A stretch of DNA of 64,000 nt from Halioglobus sp. (GTDB lineage: Bacteria; Pseudomonadota; Gammaproteobacteria; Pseudomonadales; Halieaceae): the NCBI GenBank assembly GCA_029246385.1, contig JAQWNG010000025.1, positions 310,001 through 374,000 of the forward strand, read 5' to 3'. This document shows, piece by piece, positions 54,956-64,000 of the stretch. Position 1 is the stretch's first letter, and the number at the start of each line of letters is the position of its first letter. The notes below the pieces were generated by a model. It made no database searches. It was not told the origin of the DNA and saw only the letters and a program-made list of their open reading frames with translations. A program made the position numbers and the translations under genes.

Positions 54956-56002
54956 ATGTCCATAGAGAGGGTTAATTCAGCGCTGTATAAAGAGGCAGTG
55001 CCGGTAGAATTCACAAAGGCGCTGGTGGCGCAGGCGCGTTTCTACAACTGCGATGTTGAGGGCATTTTGCGGGCCGCAGAGTTTCCATTTGATCCGCTGC
55101 GTCAGGATGCCCAGACCATGCTTGTGTCCCGAGAGCAGTATTCGCGACTGTGTTTGGCCCTAATTCGTGAGCTCGGCGATGAATCGGGTGGTGTGATGCC
55201 AGACGTGCAAACTCCGATCGGGACAACCCGACTGATTGCGCTTAGTATGATCAACAGTTCTAATCTGTTATCCGCCCTGCATCGAGGCATTGAGTTTAAT
55301 GGTGTCTGCCGGGTGCGTCAGGGAGCCGATGTTATCAATCGGTTGACGGTTGACGATGAATGCAAAGAGGCCACGCTGACCTATTTTTCGCAAAATGACT
55401 CCAACCAGTGCCAGCACAGCGTTCTTTGTAATCTAGCGATATGGCTGCGATTTGGCGGCTGGTTGATCGATCAGCGCATTGATGTCACTAGCGCTACTTG
55501 CGCCGGTCCGAAGCCGGAATTGCTCGCAGGTATGCGCCATTTTTTCCACTGCCCAGTAGAATATGGCCACAGTGTCAATTCTGTGACCTTCAGCGCTCGA
55601 CACTTAGATGCTGAATTGGTTCGCGATGAGAAGGGCCTCGAGCAATTTCTGAAGCTTGCGCCCTACCACCTGGTTATCGAGCCCCTGCTAAGCACTTTTA
55701 GTATTACTCATCGCATCCGCGGTATTCTCGGGGACGACTTTCGACAGGAGATGCCAAGCTTTGAGGGTTTGACTGTGCTGCTGAATATGTCCGCACGCAC
55801 ACTGCGGCGTCGTTTGGATAAAGAGGGCACTTCATACCAGCGCATCAAGGATAATGCTCGGCGTGATGTAGCCATTTCAATGTTAAGCCGCGATGGGTTG
55901 ACCGTCAGCGAGGTAGCAGAGCAGGTCGGCTTCTCTGATCCCAGTGCGTTCCACCGTTCTTTCAAGAAATGGACAGGGGAATCTCCCGGCTCCTACCGCT
56001 AA
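54956..56002 (+). CDS. AraC-family transcriptional regulator
   Basis: A 348-residue regulator. The C-terminal HTH pair includes [20 protein letters not shown] and [20 protein letters not shown]. The first 250 residues match the Arabinose_bd-type ligand domain of OruR-like proteins, like the protein at 12115-13146. It is divergent from the LuxR gene (199-bp gap) and overlaps the convergent proS by 4 bp. Target unknown. Confidence 0.88.
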   Translation: MSIERVNSALYKEAVPVEFTKALVAQARFYNCDVEGILRAAEFPFDPLRQDAQTMLVSREQYSRLCLALIRELGDESGGVMPDVQTPIGTTRLIALSMINSSNLLSALHRGIEFNGVCRVRQGADVINRLTVDDECKEATLTYFSQNDSNQCQHSVLCNLAIWLRFGGWLIDQRIDVTSATCAGPKPELLAGMRHFFHCPVEYGHSVNSVTFSARHLDAELVRDEKGLEQFLKLAPYHLVIEPLLSTFSITHRIRGILGDDFRQEMPSFEGLTVLLNMSARTLRRRLDKEGTSYQRIKDNARRDVAISMLSRDGLTVSEVAEQVGFSDPSAFHRSFKKWTGESPGSYR

Positions 56003-57708
56003 TGTATTCGGGCCAGTAGGATATCGAGAATGTTATCCCTTGCAATGAGTTCGGACGCTTCCGCGCGCCGGCTTTTATACTCGATATTGCCATTCGCCAG
56101 TGCGCGATCAGCGATCACGATGCGATGCGGTATGCCGATGAGTTCCATGTCGGCGAACTTGACCCCGGGCCGCTCGTTGCGATCATCGAGCAGCACTTCT
56201 ATACCGGCCGCCTGAAGTTGCTGGTAGAGCTCTTCGGCGCAGCGTGCGACATCCTCTGATTTATGCATGTTCAGTGGCACAATCGCCAACTGAAAAGGCG
56301 CCATGCTGTCAGGCCAAATGATGCCATTATCGTCGTAGTTTTGCTCGATGGCGGCTGCCACGATTCGACTCACTCCAATGCCATAGCAGCCCATGGCGAC
56401 CGTGACGCTTTTACCGTTTTCGTTCAGCACCTGCGCATTCATCGCCTCGCTGTACTTGGTGCCTAGCTGGAATATATGACCGACCTCGATGCCGCGCATG
56501 ATCTCTAGGCGGCCCTTCCCGTCAGGACTCGGATCTCCGGCCACGACATTGCGCAGGTCTGCGATGGATCGAGGGGGGCAGTCTCGATCCCAATTGACGC
56601 CTGTGAGATGCACGTCATCGGTGTTGGCGCCGCAGGTAAAGTTCGTCAGTTGCGCAGCGCTGCGATCGACAACGAGCGGCAGCTGCAGCCCTGCAGGGCC
56701 TAGTGAGCCAAAACCCGCTCCGCATGCGGCGCGCACGTGTTCTTCGTTTGCCATTTGCAGTGGGACAGCCACGTCGGGAAGCCGTTCGGCTTTAATCGTG
56801 TTCAGCTGATGGTCTCCACGAAGGACCAGAGCCACTAAGGAACCTTCTTCTTTGCCGTTAACGATAAGTGTTTTTACGCTAGAGGCCTGGTTAATCGGCA
56901 GGTATATTGTCAGCTCCTCAATCGTTCTGACGCCGGGAGTGGCCACTCTTTGCAGGGCCGCACTGGGCTCGGCATGCTCCACTGGTGCGGGCATGGCTTC
57001 AGCCATTTCCACGTTAGCGGCATAGTCACTGGCGTCACTGAACGCGATGGCGTCCTCGCCAGAACTTGCCAGCACATGGAACTCGTGCGAAGTACTGCCA
57101 CCAATACTGCCGCTGTCGGCGATCACCGGACGGAATGTCAGTCCTAGTCGGGTGAAAATCGTGGTGTAAGCGCCAAACATAACCTGATAAGCCTGCGCCA
57201 GCGACGCATGGTCAATGTGGAAAGAGTAGGCATCCTTCATCAAAAACTCGCGTGAGCGCATGATGCCGAAACGGGGCCGGATTTCATCCCGAACCTTTGT
57301 TTGTATCTGATAGAGGCTAAGGGGTAGTTGCTTATAGCTGCGGATTTCGTCACTGACCAGGCGGGTAATGACTTCTTCATGCGTCGGACCTAGGCAAAAC
57401 TCGCGCTGATGGCGGTCTTGGACGCGCAGCAGCTCTGGACCATACTCCTCCCAGCGCCCCGATTCTTGCCATAATTCGGCGGGCTGTAACACCGGCATAC
57501 TCACTTCTTGCGCCCCAGTAGCATCCATTTCTTGGCGAACAATGGCTTCTACTTTACGCAGAACCCGCAGCCCCAGGGGTAACCACGTATAAAGTCCAGC
57601 AGCTAATTTTCGAATCAGTCCAGCGCGCAGCATCAGTTGGTGACTGACAATCTCCGCATCGGTGGGTATTTCTTTTTGAGTTACTATCAGGAATTGACTG
57701 GTGCGCAT
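55999..57708 (-). CDS. proS: Prolyl-tRNA synthetase (bacterial type)
   Basis: A 569-residue class II synthetase. The N-terminal part has [20 protein letters not shown] and [17 protein letters not shown]; motif 2 is [20 protein letters not shown]-like ([20 protein letters not shown]). An INS editing domain fills residues 220-400. Motif 3 is in [13 protein letters not shown]. It charges tRNA-Pro and edits Ala-tRNA-Pro. Length is typical of the bacterial type. Confidence 0.96.
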   Translation of the reverse strand: MRTSQFLIVTQKEIPTDAEIVSHQLMLRAGLIRKLAAGLYTWLPLGLRVLRKVEAIVRQEMDATGAQEVSMPVLQPAELWQESGRWEEYGPELLRVQDRHQREFCLGPTHEEVITRLVSDEIRSYKQLPLSLYQIQTKVRDEIRPRFGIMRSREFLMKDAYSFHIDHASLAQAYQVMFGAYTTIFTRLGLTFRPVIADSGSIGGSTSHEFHVLASSGEDAIAFSDASDYAANVEMAEAMPAPVEHAEPSAALQRVATPGVRTIEELTIYLPINQASSVKTLIVNGKEEGSLVALVLRGDHQLNTIKAERLPDVAVPLQMANEEHVRAACGAGFGSLGPAGLQLPLVVDRSAAQLTNFTCGANTDDVHLTGVNWDRDCPPRSIADLRNVVAGDPSPDGKGRLEIMRGIEVGHIFQLGTKYSEAMNAQVLNENGKSVTVAMGCYGIGVSRIVAAAIEQNYDDNGIIWPDSMAPFQLAIVPLNMHKSEDVARCAEELYQQLQAAGIEVLLDDRNERPGVKFADMELIGIPHRIVIADRALANGNIEYKSRRAEASELIARDNILDILLARIH

Positions 57709-58052
57709 TGAGATATCCGGTGATTAAGGTTGTAGCCGTGTCGCTAGTTTACGTCTGAATAAGACAAGCGTACAGCGGTGCATCCAACGTGTTTTTTTTT
57801 GCCATGAATTGAGATTTTTATCTCGGACGCGAGTCCCTACTCTTATCATGAGTATTTCGACCTCAAGGGCTAAAAGAACTAAAAATATAGCTTATTTTAG
57901 CGCAATCGAAGAAAATACTTGTATTGCAGCGTTTCATGTTTTATATATTCGTTTACAGCTTGTGACGGCGCTGTTTTCGCGAAACTAGGAAACGCAGAGT
58001 CTGAGTTCTTTGGCGAATTTCATCTCATCATTTAGGGAAGGTATAAAATAAA
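57709..58052. promoter_or_regulatory. Upstream region of the HU-like gene with candidate promoter
   Basis: TTGTAT (57919-57924), a 17-bp spacer and TATATA (57942-57947) form a plausible promoter for the gene at 58053. The leader is then about 100 nt, and AGGGAAGG precedes ATG 58053. The left part (to about 57900) is proS upstream DNA with a run of nine T residues near 57790; no gene is visible. Confidence 0.5.
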
Positions 58053-58436
58053 ATGGCGACTAAAAAGGCAGTTAAAAAGGCTTCAAAAAAAGCAGCACCT
58101 GCAGTTAAAAAAGTAGGTCCTGCGATTCAAACAAAAATGACCAAGAGTCAGATTGTGTCAAGCTTGGCTGACAGCACCGGGTTGACCAAAAAACAGGTCA
58201 GCTCAGTGATGGACGAGTACGATGTTTTAGTCCAGCGCAGCATCAAAAAGCGCTCTGTGGGGGAATTCACTGTGCCTGGCATGATGAAAATCACCACGAA
58301 GAGCAAGCCGGCCACAAAAGCGCGTAAAGGCATAAACCCTTTCACTGGCGAAGAGCAGATGTTCAAAGCCAAACCTGCCAGTATGGCGGTGAAAATTCGC
58401 CCGCTGAAAAAACTGAAGGAATTCGCTGCTTCCTAA
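58053..58436 (+). CDS. HU-family DNA-binding protein with basic N-terminal tail
   Basis: A 127-residue protein. Residues 1-28 are a Lys/Ala tail (KKAVKKASKKAAPAVKKV). The HU core follows: MTKSQIVSSLADSTGLTKKQ, then GEFTVPGMMKITTKSKPATK and a beta-arm-type region (RKGINPFTGEEQMFKAKPAS). Arm residues and the RKGINPFTGEE motif fit the HU superfamily. The tail lengthens it beyond HU (about 90). It probably binds and compacts DNA. It has its own promoter and a hairpin after the stop. Confidence 0.85.
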   Translation: MATKKAVKKASKKAAPAVKKVGPAIQTKMTKSQIVSSLADSTGLTKKQVSSVMDEYDVLVQRSIKKRSVGEFTVPGMMKITTKSKPATKARKGINPFTGEEQMFKAKPASMAVKIRPLKKLKEFAAS

Positions 58437-58449
58437 GTAACATTTGTAT

Positions 58450-58471
58450 CCAGCTTGCTAGCGCAAGCTGG
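58450..58471 (+). terminator. Hairpin downstream of the HU-like gene
   Basis: CCAGCTTGC and GCAAGCTGG form a perfect 9-bp stem with a 4-base loop, 14 bp after the stop. The following bases are TTATAA, so the T tract is poor, but position and stem strength favour a terminator. Confidence 0.6.
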
Positions 58472-58625
58472 TTATAACACCCCTGATACCGCATTTATCG
58501 TGCGTCAAATCGCTCGACTTTGTATTTTGCCCGCTGTGTGCTTGGCCTGTTGGCTTTCATGGGTTAAAATTCCCACCTGAAATTATTGCGTCACTTCGCG
58601 AATTAACCTTTGGTGGTACTGCAGC

Positions 58626-58937
58626 ATGCCGATTTATGAGTATCAATGTCAGGCCTGTCAGCATCAGATGGAGGCCTTGCAGAAGATTAGCGACCCGGCT
58701 TTGCAGGACTGCCCCCAGTGCGGCGCGCCCTGTTTGAAAAAAAAGGTCTCTGCGGCCGCTTTTCGCCTCAAGGGCAGTGGTTGGTACGAAACTGACTTCA
58801 AGACAGGCAATAAGAAAAATTTAGTCGGCGGCAGTGACGGCGGTGATTCTAGCGCCAGTGATAAGCCTACCTCGTCCGGCTCTGAATCGCCGAAGCCTAG
58901 CGAGAGTAAATCGGCCGATAGTAAGAAAACAGCCTAG
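58626..58937 (+). CDS. FmdB-type zinc-ribbon protein
   Basis: A 103-residue protein. The zinc ribbon has C8-x2-C11 and C29-x2-C32 ([11 protein letters not shown] and CPQCGAP). The family stretch [18 protein letters not shown] follows, and the tail is Ser/Lys/Asp-rich and disordered. FmdB proteins are small regulatory-type zinc ribbons, function uncertain. It is 50 bp upstream of aspS, its frequent neighbour. Confidence 0.93.
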   Translation: MPIYEYQCQACQHQMEALQKISDPALQDCPQCGAPCLKKKVSAAAFRLKGSGWYETDFKTGNKKNLVGGSDGGDSSASDKPTSSGSESPKPSESKSADSKKTA

Positions 58938-58987
58938 TCCCAGGTCCATTTTGGGCCCGGCCAGCTAATCCACACGGAACCCAGATT

Positions 58988-60772
58988 ATGCGCAATCGTT
59001 ATTGTGGCGCCTTGAGTACAGCTAATATTGATGAAACGGTGACTCTGTGCGGTTGGGTGGATCGTCGTCGAGACCATGGCGGCGTCATTTTTCTTGATTT
59101 GCGCGATCAGCGGGGCATTGTGCAGGTGGTATATGACCCCGATACAGACGAGCATTTTCAGAGTGCCGATCGTGTTCGTAGCGAATATGTTCTAAAAGTG
59201 ACGGGAAGGGTGCGTGCGCGTTCTGATGCCACTGTGAATTCGACGATGGCCACAGGCGAAATAGAAGTGTTAGGTAAAGAACTGGAAATTCTCAATACCG
59301 CGGCGACGCCACCCTTTCAACTCGATGAATATACAAATGTGGGTGAAGACGTGCGCCTCCAGCACCGTTATATGGACCTGCGCCGGCAGCAAATGCAGGA
59401 ACGTCTGATTTTGCGTTCCAAAATCACTAGTGCAGTGCGGAACTTCCTCGACGCAGAGGGGTTCCTAGATATTGAAACACCGATTCTCACGCGGGCGACG
59501 CCTGAGGGCGCTCGTGACTATCTAGTGCCTAGCCGCACGCATCCCGGTCAGTTTTTTGCGCTACCGCAGTCACCTCAATTGTTTAAGCAGCTGTTAATGG
59601 TTGCGGGTTTCGATCGGTACTACCAGGTTGCCAAATGCTTTCGTGACGAGGACCTGCGCGCCGACCGGCAGCCTGAGTTTACGCAGATTGATATCGAAAC
59701 GGCCTTTCTGAGTGAACAGGAGATTATGGCCATTACGGAACGTATGATTCGGGAATTATTTCAGGCTGTGCTGCAAGTGAATTTGCCTGCGTTCCCTCAT
59801 ATTACCTATGCGGAAGCGATGGAGCGCTATGGTTCAGACAAACCCGATCTGCGTAATCCGCTGGAGTTGGTCAGCGTGGATGACCTGATGCAGCAGGTCG
59901 AGTTTAAAGTGTTTCGCGGGCCAGCAGATGACCCTGCGGGGCGGGTTGCGGCATTGAAAGTCGCTGGCGGAGCCTCTATCAGTCGCAAAGAGATCGATGC
60001 GTACACTCAATATGTGTCCATCTTCGGCGCACGCGGGCTCGCGTGGATTAAGGTCAATGACATCGGAGCCGGCGTGGCGGGCTTACAGTCCCCTATTCTA
60101 AAGTTCATGCCCGAAGAAGTCGTCGCACGGATGATGCAGCGGCTGGGTGCCAGCAATGGCGATATTGTTTTCTTTGGCGCGGATCGGGCGAGTGTCGTTA
60201 ATGAAGCCCTAGGCGCTTTGCGGATAAAAGTGGCTGAAGATCAGGGCTTAGTGGATGAGGGCTGGGCGCCGGTTTGGGTAGTAGATTTTCCCATGTTTGA
60301 AAAGGATTCCACGGGTGCCTGGACTTCACTGCATCACCCCTTTACCGCCCCGTCATGCGATGCGGAAGAGCTTGCGTCCAATCCAGGCGGTGCTCTGTCG
60401 CGCGCCTATGACATGGTGTTAAATGGCTGTGAACTCGGCGGTGGCAGCATCCGTATTCATAAGCATGACATGCAGCAGGCGGTATTTCGCATCTTGAATA
60501 TCGACGAGGCAGAGGCAGAGGAAAAGTTTGGTTTTCTGCTTAACGCGCTGCAGTACGGTGCGCCCCCACATGGTGGTCTGGCATTTGGGCTTGACCGACT
60601 GGTGATGCTGATGACAGGTGCCAAGTCTATTCGTGATGTCATTGCCTTCCCCAAGACCCAGAGTGCGGCCTGCGTAATGACCCGCGCGCCGGGGGATGTC
60701 AGTATCGAGCAGTTAAAAGAGTTAAATATCCGATTACGCCAGAGCCGCGAGGCCATTGCAAACGAAGAGTAG
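58988..60772 (+). CDS. aspS: Aspartyl-tRNA synthetase
   Basis: A 594-residue class II enzyme. The N-terminal OB fold has [20 protein letters not shown]. Motif 2 is [21 protein letters not shown], motif 3 [20 protein letters not shown]. The GAD insertion fills the middle. It charges tRNA-Asp. In Pseudomonas yebC follows aspS before ruvC; here ruvC follows after 152 bp. Confidence 0.96.
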   Translation: MRNRYCGALSTANIDETVTLCGWVDRRRDHGGVIFLDLRDQRGIVQVVYDPDTDEHFQSADRVRSEYVLKVTGRVRARSDATVNSTMATGEIEVLGKELEILNTAATPPFQLDEYTNVGEDVRLQHRYMDLRRQQMQERLILRSKITSAVRNFLDAEGFLDIETPILTRATPEGARDYLVPSRTHPGQFFALPQSPQLFKQLLMVAGFDRYYQVAKCFRDEDLRADRQPEFTQIDIETAFLSEQEIMAITERMIRELFQAVLQVNLPAFPHITYAEAMERYGSDKPDLRNPLELVSVDDLMQQVEFKVFRGPADDPAGRVAALKVAGGASISRKEIDAYTQYVSIFGARGLAWIKVNDIGAGVAGLQSPILKFMPEEVVARMMQRLGASNGDIVFFGADRASVVNEALGALRIKVAEDQGLVDEGWAPVWVVDFPMFEKDSTGAWTSLHHPFTAPSCDAEELASNPGGALSRAYDMVLNGCELGGGSIRIHKHDMQQAVFRILNIDEAEAEEKFGFLLNALQYGAPPHGGLAFGLDRLVMLMTGAKSIRDVIAFPKTQSAACVMTRAPGDVSIEQLKELNIRLRQSREAIANEE

Positions 60773-60924
60773 GGTGCCGGCAGTGAGCTAAAACGCGCGC
60801 GTTAGCAGGACGCGCCGGGGCTTAAATCTATAGGTCCACCGCGGTAAAATGATCTCTCCTAGCTACAGACCAGCCCCGCAAATTTGTACATAATGGTAGC
60901 CTGAAGCATCTGGTGGAAATTAGT

Positions 60925-61443
60925 ATGTCGCTTATTCTAGGGATCGACCCTGGTTCACGTAAAACAGGCTTTGGCATCATAAGTTATTTGTCCGGCCGCA
61001 GCGAATACATCACCAGTGGGGTGATTCGCCTGTCTGGCAATGAACTCCCAGAGCGATTGCGGGTTATTTTTGACAGTGTGACTGAGCTGGTGGAATTGCA
61101 CTGCCCGCAGGAACTGGCGATCGAGCAGGTGTTTATGGCCAAAAATGCCGGTTCTGCTCTCAAGCTAGGCCAAGCCCGCGGTGCCGCCATTGTAGCCTGT
61201 GCCGCGCAGGACATGCGTGTTGCAGAGTATTCGGCTCGTCAGATCAAGCAGTCGGTAGTGGGAACGGGAGCGGCAGGTAAAGAGCAGGTGCAGCATATGG
61301 TCAAGATCTTGCTCAGATTGCCAACGGCGCCGCAGGAAGATGCAGCGGACGCACTGGCTGCAGCGCTGTGTCACGCGCATACGCAACAAAGTATGATTAA
61401 TATGGCCGGTGCTACGTCTGTGCGCCGGCGCCGAATACGTTGA
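60925..61443 (+). CDS. ruvC: Holliday junction resolvase RuvC
   Basis: A 172-residue resolvase. I start at ATG 60925 ([10 protein letters not shown]); a GTG at 60913 would add four. The acidic active site begins with the first Asp in [32 protein letters not shown] and [15 protein letters not shown] supply the others. It cuts Holliday junctions symmetrically with RuvAB. No LexA box is seen upstream. It is 15 bp from ruvA. Confidence 0.96.
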   Translation: MSLILGIDPGSRKTGFGIISYLSGRSEYITSGVIRLSGNELPERLRVIFDSVTELVELHCPQELAIEQVFMAKNAGSALKLGQARGAAIVACAAQDMRVAEYSARQIKQSVVGTGAAGKEQVQHMVKILLRLPTAPQEDAADALAAALCHAHTQQSMINMAGATSVRRRRIR

Positions 61444-61458
61444 CAGGATTCCGATCGG

Positions 61459-62073
61459 ATGATAGGTAGAATCAGAGGACGTCTAGTCCAGAAGCAAGCT
61501 CCGGTTATCGTAGTGGAAGTAAGCGGTGTCGGCTATGAGTTGCAGGTTCCCATGACGACGCTGTTCCAGTTGCCAGAGCTGGACGCGGAGGTTTCGCTGG
61601 TGACGCATTTTGTGGTCCGTGAAGACGCTCAACTGCTTTACGGTTTCATTGACGATAGAGACCGTAGCCTGTTCCGCGAGTTGATCAAAGTAAGTGGGGT
61701 AGGGCCTAAACTGGCGCTGACAATCCTATCGGGAATGGATTCACAGAGCTTTGCGCGTTGCGTGCAGCGTGATGATATCTCTTCCTTGACGGCGCTGCCG
61801 GGAGTGGGGAAGAAGACAGCAGAGCGCCTGCTGATTGAAATGCGAGACAAGCTTAAGGCATGTCAGGCGGGCGCGGACGATGAGAGCGAGCAACGCAGTG
61901 AGGCATCTGCAACTCCGTTCACCGATATCGCTGCTGATGCCGAGGGCGCGTTAATCACCCTGGGCTATAAACCGCAGGAGGCCAGTCGAATGGTGGCGGC
62001 TGTTAACGATGATGGCGCAGATACCAGCGAAGAGCTGATACGTCGTGCGTTGAAATCCACAGTGAAAGCATGA
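61459..62073 (+). CDS. ruvA: Holliday junction branch migration protein RuvA
   Basis: A 204-residue Ruv[21 protein letters not shown] begins the OB fold, and [15 protein letters not shown] and [19 protein letters not shown] are the two helix-hairpin-helix motifs. A flexible linker precedes the C-terminal domain that contacts RuvB ([16 protein letters not shown]). It holds the four-way junction. 10 bp before ruvB. Confidence 0.97.
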   Translation: MIGRIRGRLVQKQAPVIVVEVSGVGYELQVPMTTLFQLPELDAEVSLVTHFVVREDAQLLYGFIDDRDRSLFRELIKVSGVGPKLALTILSGMDSQSFARCVQRDDISSLTALPGVGKKTAERLLIEMRDKLKACQAGADDESEQRSEASATPFTDIAADAEGALITLGYKPQEASRMVAAVNDDGADTSEELIRRALKSTVKA

Positions 62074-62083
62074 GGGCAGGTTT

Positions 62084-63145
62084 ATGATCGAAACCGATCG
62101 CCTTATTGCGTCTCAGGCTGACAGCCCGCGCGAGGAAATAGTAGACCGGGCGATTCGGCCTAAAACGTTTGATGAATATGTCGGACAGCGGGTCGTGAAG
62201 GAGCAAATGGCCATTTTTCTGCAGGCTGCCAAAGGCCGAGCAGAGCCATTGGATCATACGTTAATATTTGGCCCTCCTGGTCTTGGAAAAACAACTCTCG
62301 CCAGCATTATCGCTCAGGAAATGGGGGTTGCGCTAAAAACAACGTCTGGTCCGGTATTGGAGAAGGCTGGCGATATAGCCGCGCTGATGACGAATCTTGA
62401 GCCTGGAGACGTGCTGTTTATTGATGAAATACACCGACTTAGTCCGTTAGTGGAAGAAATATTGTATCCCGCTATGGAAGATTATCAGCTGGATATCATG
62501 ATCGGCGAAGGTCCAGCGGCTCGCTCGATTAAATTGGATTTGCCGCCCTTTACGCTGGTCGGAGCGACTACACGAGCGGGCCTTTTAACGTCTCCCCTAC
62601 GGGATCGATTCGGTATTGTTCAGCGTCTAGAGTTTTATGAGGTGACCGACCTTGCGCTTATCGTGCAGCGCTCTGCTCAGATACTGGATATCGGTATTGA
62701 TGTGCCAGGCGCGACTGAAATAGCTTGTCGCTCCCGCGGTACGCCGCGCATTGCCAACAGGTTGCTGCGCCGGGTGCGGGATTATGCCGAGGTGAAGGCA
62801 GATGGTTATATCACTAACGAAATTGCGGATCGGGCTTTAGATATGCTTAGTGTAGATCAGAAGGGCTTTGATCATCTAGATCGCAGATTGTTATTGGCAC
62901 TTATTGAAAAATTTGATGGTGGCCCGGTGGGCGTAGACAGTCTGGCGGCAGCAATTTCTGAGGAGCGCGGCACTATTGAGGACGTGCTGGAACCATACCT
63001 GATTCAGCAAGGGTTCATGCTGCGCACGCCTCGTGGTCGCATGGCCACGCGCAGTGCCTACCTGCATTTCGGTTTGCCTGGTTCTCCTCGTGTTGCCGAC
63101 GGTAACAATTTACCGTCCGATATGGGAGAGGGTGAAGCGTCCTAG
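62084..63145 (+). CDS. ruvB: Holliday junction ATP-dependent helicase RuvB
   Basis: A 353-residue AAA+ motor. [12 protein letters not shown] opens it, Walker A is GPPGLGKT (63-70), Walker B is [10 protein letters not shown], and [19 protein letters not shown] is sensor 1 and the arginine-finger region. The winged helix at the C-terminus has [17 protein letters not shown]. It drives branch migration on RuvA. Its stop shares a base with the ybgC start. Confidence 0.97.
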   Translation: MIETDRLIASQADSPREEIVDRAIRPKTFDEYVGQRVVKEQMAIFLQAAKGRAEPLDHTLIFGPPGLGKTTLASIIAQEMGVALKTTSGPVLEKAGDIAALMTNLEPGDVLFIDEIHRLSPLVEEILYPAMEDYQLDIMIGEGPAARSIKLDLPPFTLVGATTRAGLLTSPLRDRFGIVQRLEFYEVTDLALIVQRSAQILDIGIDVPGATEIACRSRGTPRIANRLLRRVRDYAEVKADGYITNEIADRALDMLSVDQKGFDHLDRRLLLALIEKFDGGPVGVDSLAAAISEERGTIEDVLEPYLIQQGFMLRTPRGRMATRSAYLHFGLPGSPRVADGNNLPSDMGEGEAS

Positions 63146-63564
63146 TGGCCACAATGGAATTTTCACATCGGTTGCGAGTCTATATTGAGGATACTGACGC
63201 GGGCGGCATCGTATATTACGTCAATTATTTGAAGTTTATGGAGCGAGCGCGGACAGAATTTATGCGCTCACTCGGCTATGGAAAGGGATACATCTTCAGT
63301 TCGGATCTAATGTTTGTGGTGCGCGATGTGGCAGTTACCTATAACCTGCCGGCGCGTTTGGATGATGAACTGGAGGTTACCACTCGCGTTGTTCGAGTTC
63401 GCGCAGCGGCTTTGGTCTTCTGTCAACGTGTGCACTGCCGTGAAGAGCTATTGGCGCATGGCGAGGTGACTGTGGCTTGTGTCGATCGGTCGAGTATAAA
63501 GCCGCGTCGACTGCCGGCAGAGATGGCGGTGAAATTGCAGGCGATGGAAGAACAAGAAGCTTAA
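63145..63564 (+). CDS. ybgC: Tol-Pal system acyl-CoA thioesterase YbgC
   Basis: A 139-residue hotdog-fold thioesterase. The motif EDTDAGGIVYYVNYLKFMER holds the catalytic Asp. GTG 63145 overlaps the ruvB stop by one base; ATG 63154 is a second possibility. It hydrolyses short- or long-chain acyl-CoA and is linked to the Tol-Pal operon. It is 17 bp before tolQ. Confidence 0.95.
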   Translation: MATMEFSHRLRVYIEDTDAGGIVYYVNYLKFMERARTEFMRSLGYGKGYIFSSDLMFVVRDVAVTYNLPARLDDELEVTTRVVRVRAAALVFCQRVHCREELLAHGEVTVACVDRSSIKPRRLPAEMAVKLQAMEEQEA

Positions 63565-63581
63565 ATTTTAGGGAGCACACG

Positions 63582-64000
63582 TTGGAAGAGCAATTGAGTT
63601 TGTTGGAGCTGGTATGGAACGCAAGCTTCACTGTGCAGTTGGTGATGGTCATTTTGCTGTTGGCATCCATCTTCTCATGGTACATGATCGCTAATCGGTA
63701 TCTTTACTTTCGCAATGCTAATGATGAGATGTATCGATTTGAAGAGCGTTTTTGGTCGGGCATTGATTTGTCCCAACTTTACCGAGAGGGTAGTGAAAAG
63801 GGCTCGGATGGCAGTGTGATTCTGGGTATGGAAAGTATTTTTCGTGCCGGCTTTAAAGAGTTTTCTCGCCTCGCACAGCAGCCGGAAATGGATTCTGAGG
63901 CTGTCATTGAAGGGTCACGGAGGGCTATGCGGGTTGCGGTCATGCGTGAAGAAGAGCGTCTCGAACGTCACCTGGCGTTTCTTGCCTCGGTGGGTTCCAC
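63582..64000 (+). CDS. tolQ: TolQ proton channel subunit, N-terminal part (cut by window edge)
   Basis: A start at TTG 63582 has GGGAG 6 bases upstream and reads open to the window end for 139 full codons. The first span is VQLVMVILLLASIFSWYMIA, followed by a soluble region (FEERFWSGIDLSQLYREGSE) and a tail RAMRVAVMREEERLERHLAF leading into the next span. This matches TolQ, which with TolR uses proton flow to energise TolA during division. Its position after ybgC is the standard one. Confidence 0.92.
   Translation, partial: MEEQLSLLELVWNASFTVQLVMVILLLASIFSWYMIANRYLYFRNANDEMYRFEERFWSGIDLSQLYREGSEKGSDGSVILGMESIFRAGFKEFSRLAQQPEMDSEAVIEGSRRAMRVAVMREEERLERHLAFLASVGS

Noticed and set aside
60773-60924. 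LexA box before ruvC or dinG
   Set aside because: No CTGT-N8-ACAG was found in the upstream regions by eye.
1-64000. tRNA, rRNA, CRISPR arrays, insertion sequences or prophage
   Set aside because: No tRNA T-loop/acceptor pattern, direct-repeat spacing, transposase or integrase frame was recognised.

Overview
The window looks like chromosomal DNA of a free-living, probably marine gammaproteobacterium. The evidence is gene order: proA-nadD-rsfS-rlmH-mrdA-rodA-mltB-rlpA-dacA-ybeD-lipB, ruvCAB-ybgC-tolQ and pckA/hslO resemble Pseudomonas and relatives. A class Ia NrdA with two ATP-cones, PhaF/PhaI-type phasins, a TLP1 thiolase-like protein and many TetR/AraC regulators of lipid-type metabolism fit lineages such as Halieaceae/OM60 or Spongiibacteraceae. 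That placement is inference; no 16S gene is present. I saw no tRNA, rRNA, CRISPR array, insertion sequence, integrase or prophage.

Layout. 1-4.8 kb: start of a VWA (CoxE-like) gene, a MoxR AAA+ ATPase, moaA, an SLC13 carrier, a Prx5-type peroxiredoxin and a methyltransferase. 4.8-6.6 kb: a polyhydroxyalkanoate block with a PhaD-like regulator and two phasins whose lysine-rich tails sit at opposite ends. 6.8-9.4 kb: pckA and hslO. 9.8-14.4 kb: a luciferase-like oxidoreductase overlapping a TLP1 thiolase-like gene, an AraC regulator and a di-iron ferritin-like protein. 14.5-20.9 kb: rpsT, a TetR regulator, a tyrosine phosphatase, a small secreted Cys protein, an acyltransferase and dinG. 20.9-26.1 kb: two distinct molybdopterin oxidoreductases around a TetR gene with a palindrome in the divergent promoter. 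26.3-29.6 kb: yqcC, then TlpA-like / DUF4266 / DUF3570 / ApbE. 29.6-36.7 kb: a small ORF, nrdB and nrdA with a rich control region, then argF and argD.

36.9-50.8 kb is mostly core: grxD, a 2-Cys peroxiredoxin, an HCCA-isomerase-like protein, then proA and the cell-elongation operon (PBP2, RodA, MltB, RlpA, DacA) through ybeD and lipB, then prfC and a glutathione peroxidase. 50.9-56 kb: a fatty-acid desaturase, a glutamine-synthetase-family enzyme, a LuxR and an AraC regulator. 56-64 kb: proS, an HU-like protein with a basic tail, an FmdB zinc ribbon, aspS, ruvC-ruvA-ruvB, ybgC and the start of tolQ.

The best candidates for under-described biology are: (1) the TlpA/DUF4266/DUF3570/ApbE cassette, whose lipoprotein ends in a Gly-rich C-x-C tail carrying a Thr-Gly-Ala and whose flavin transferase lacks a visible signal peptide; (2) the nrdA control region, with paired DnaA-box-like sites, a promoter, two NrdR-box-like sites 32 bp apart and a hairpin-rich leader; (3) the divergent molybdoenzyme pair with a candidate TetR operator inside the promoter spacer. 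Everything is read by eye; no database search was run.
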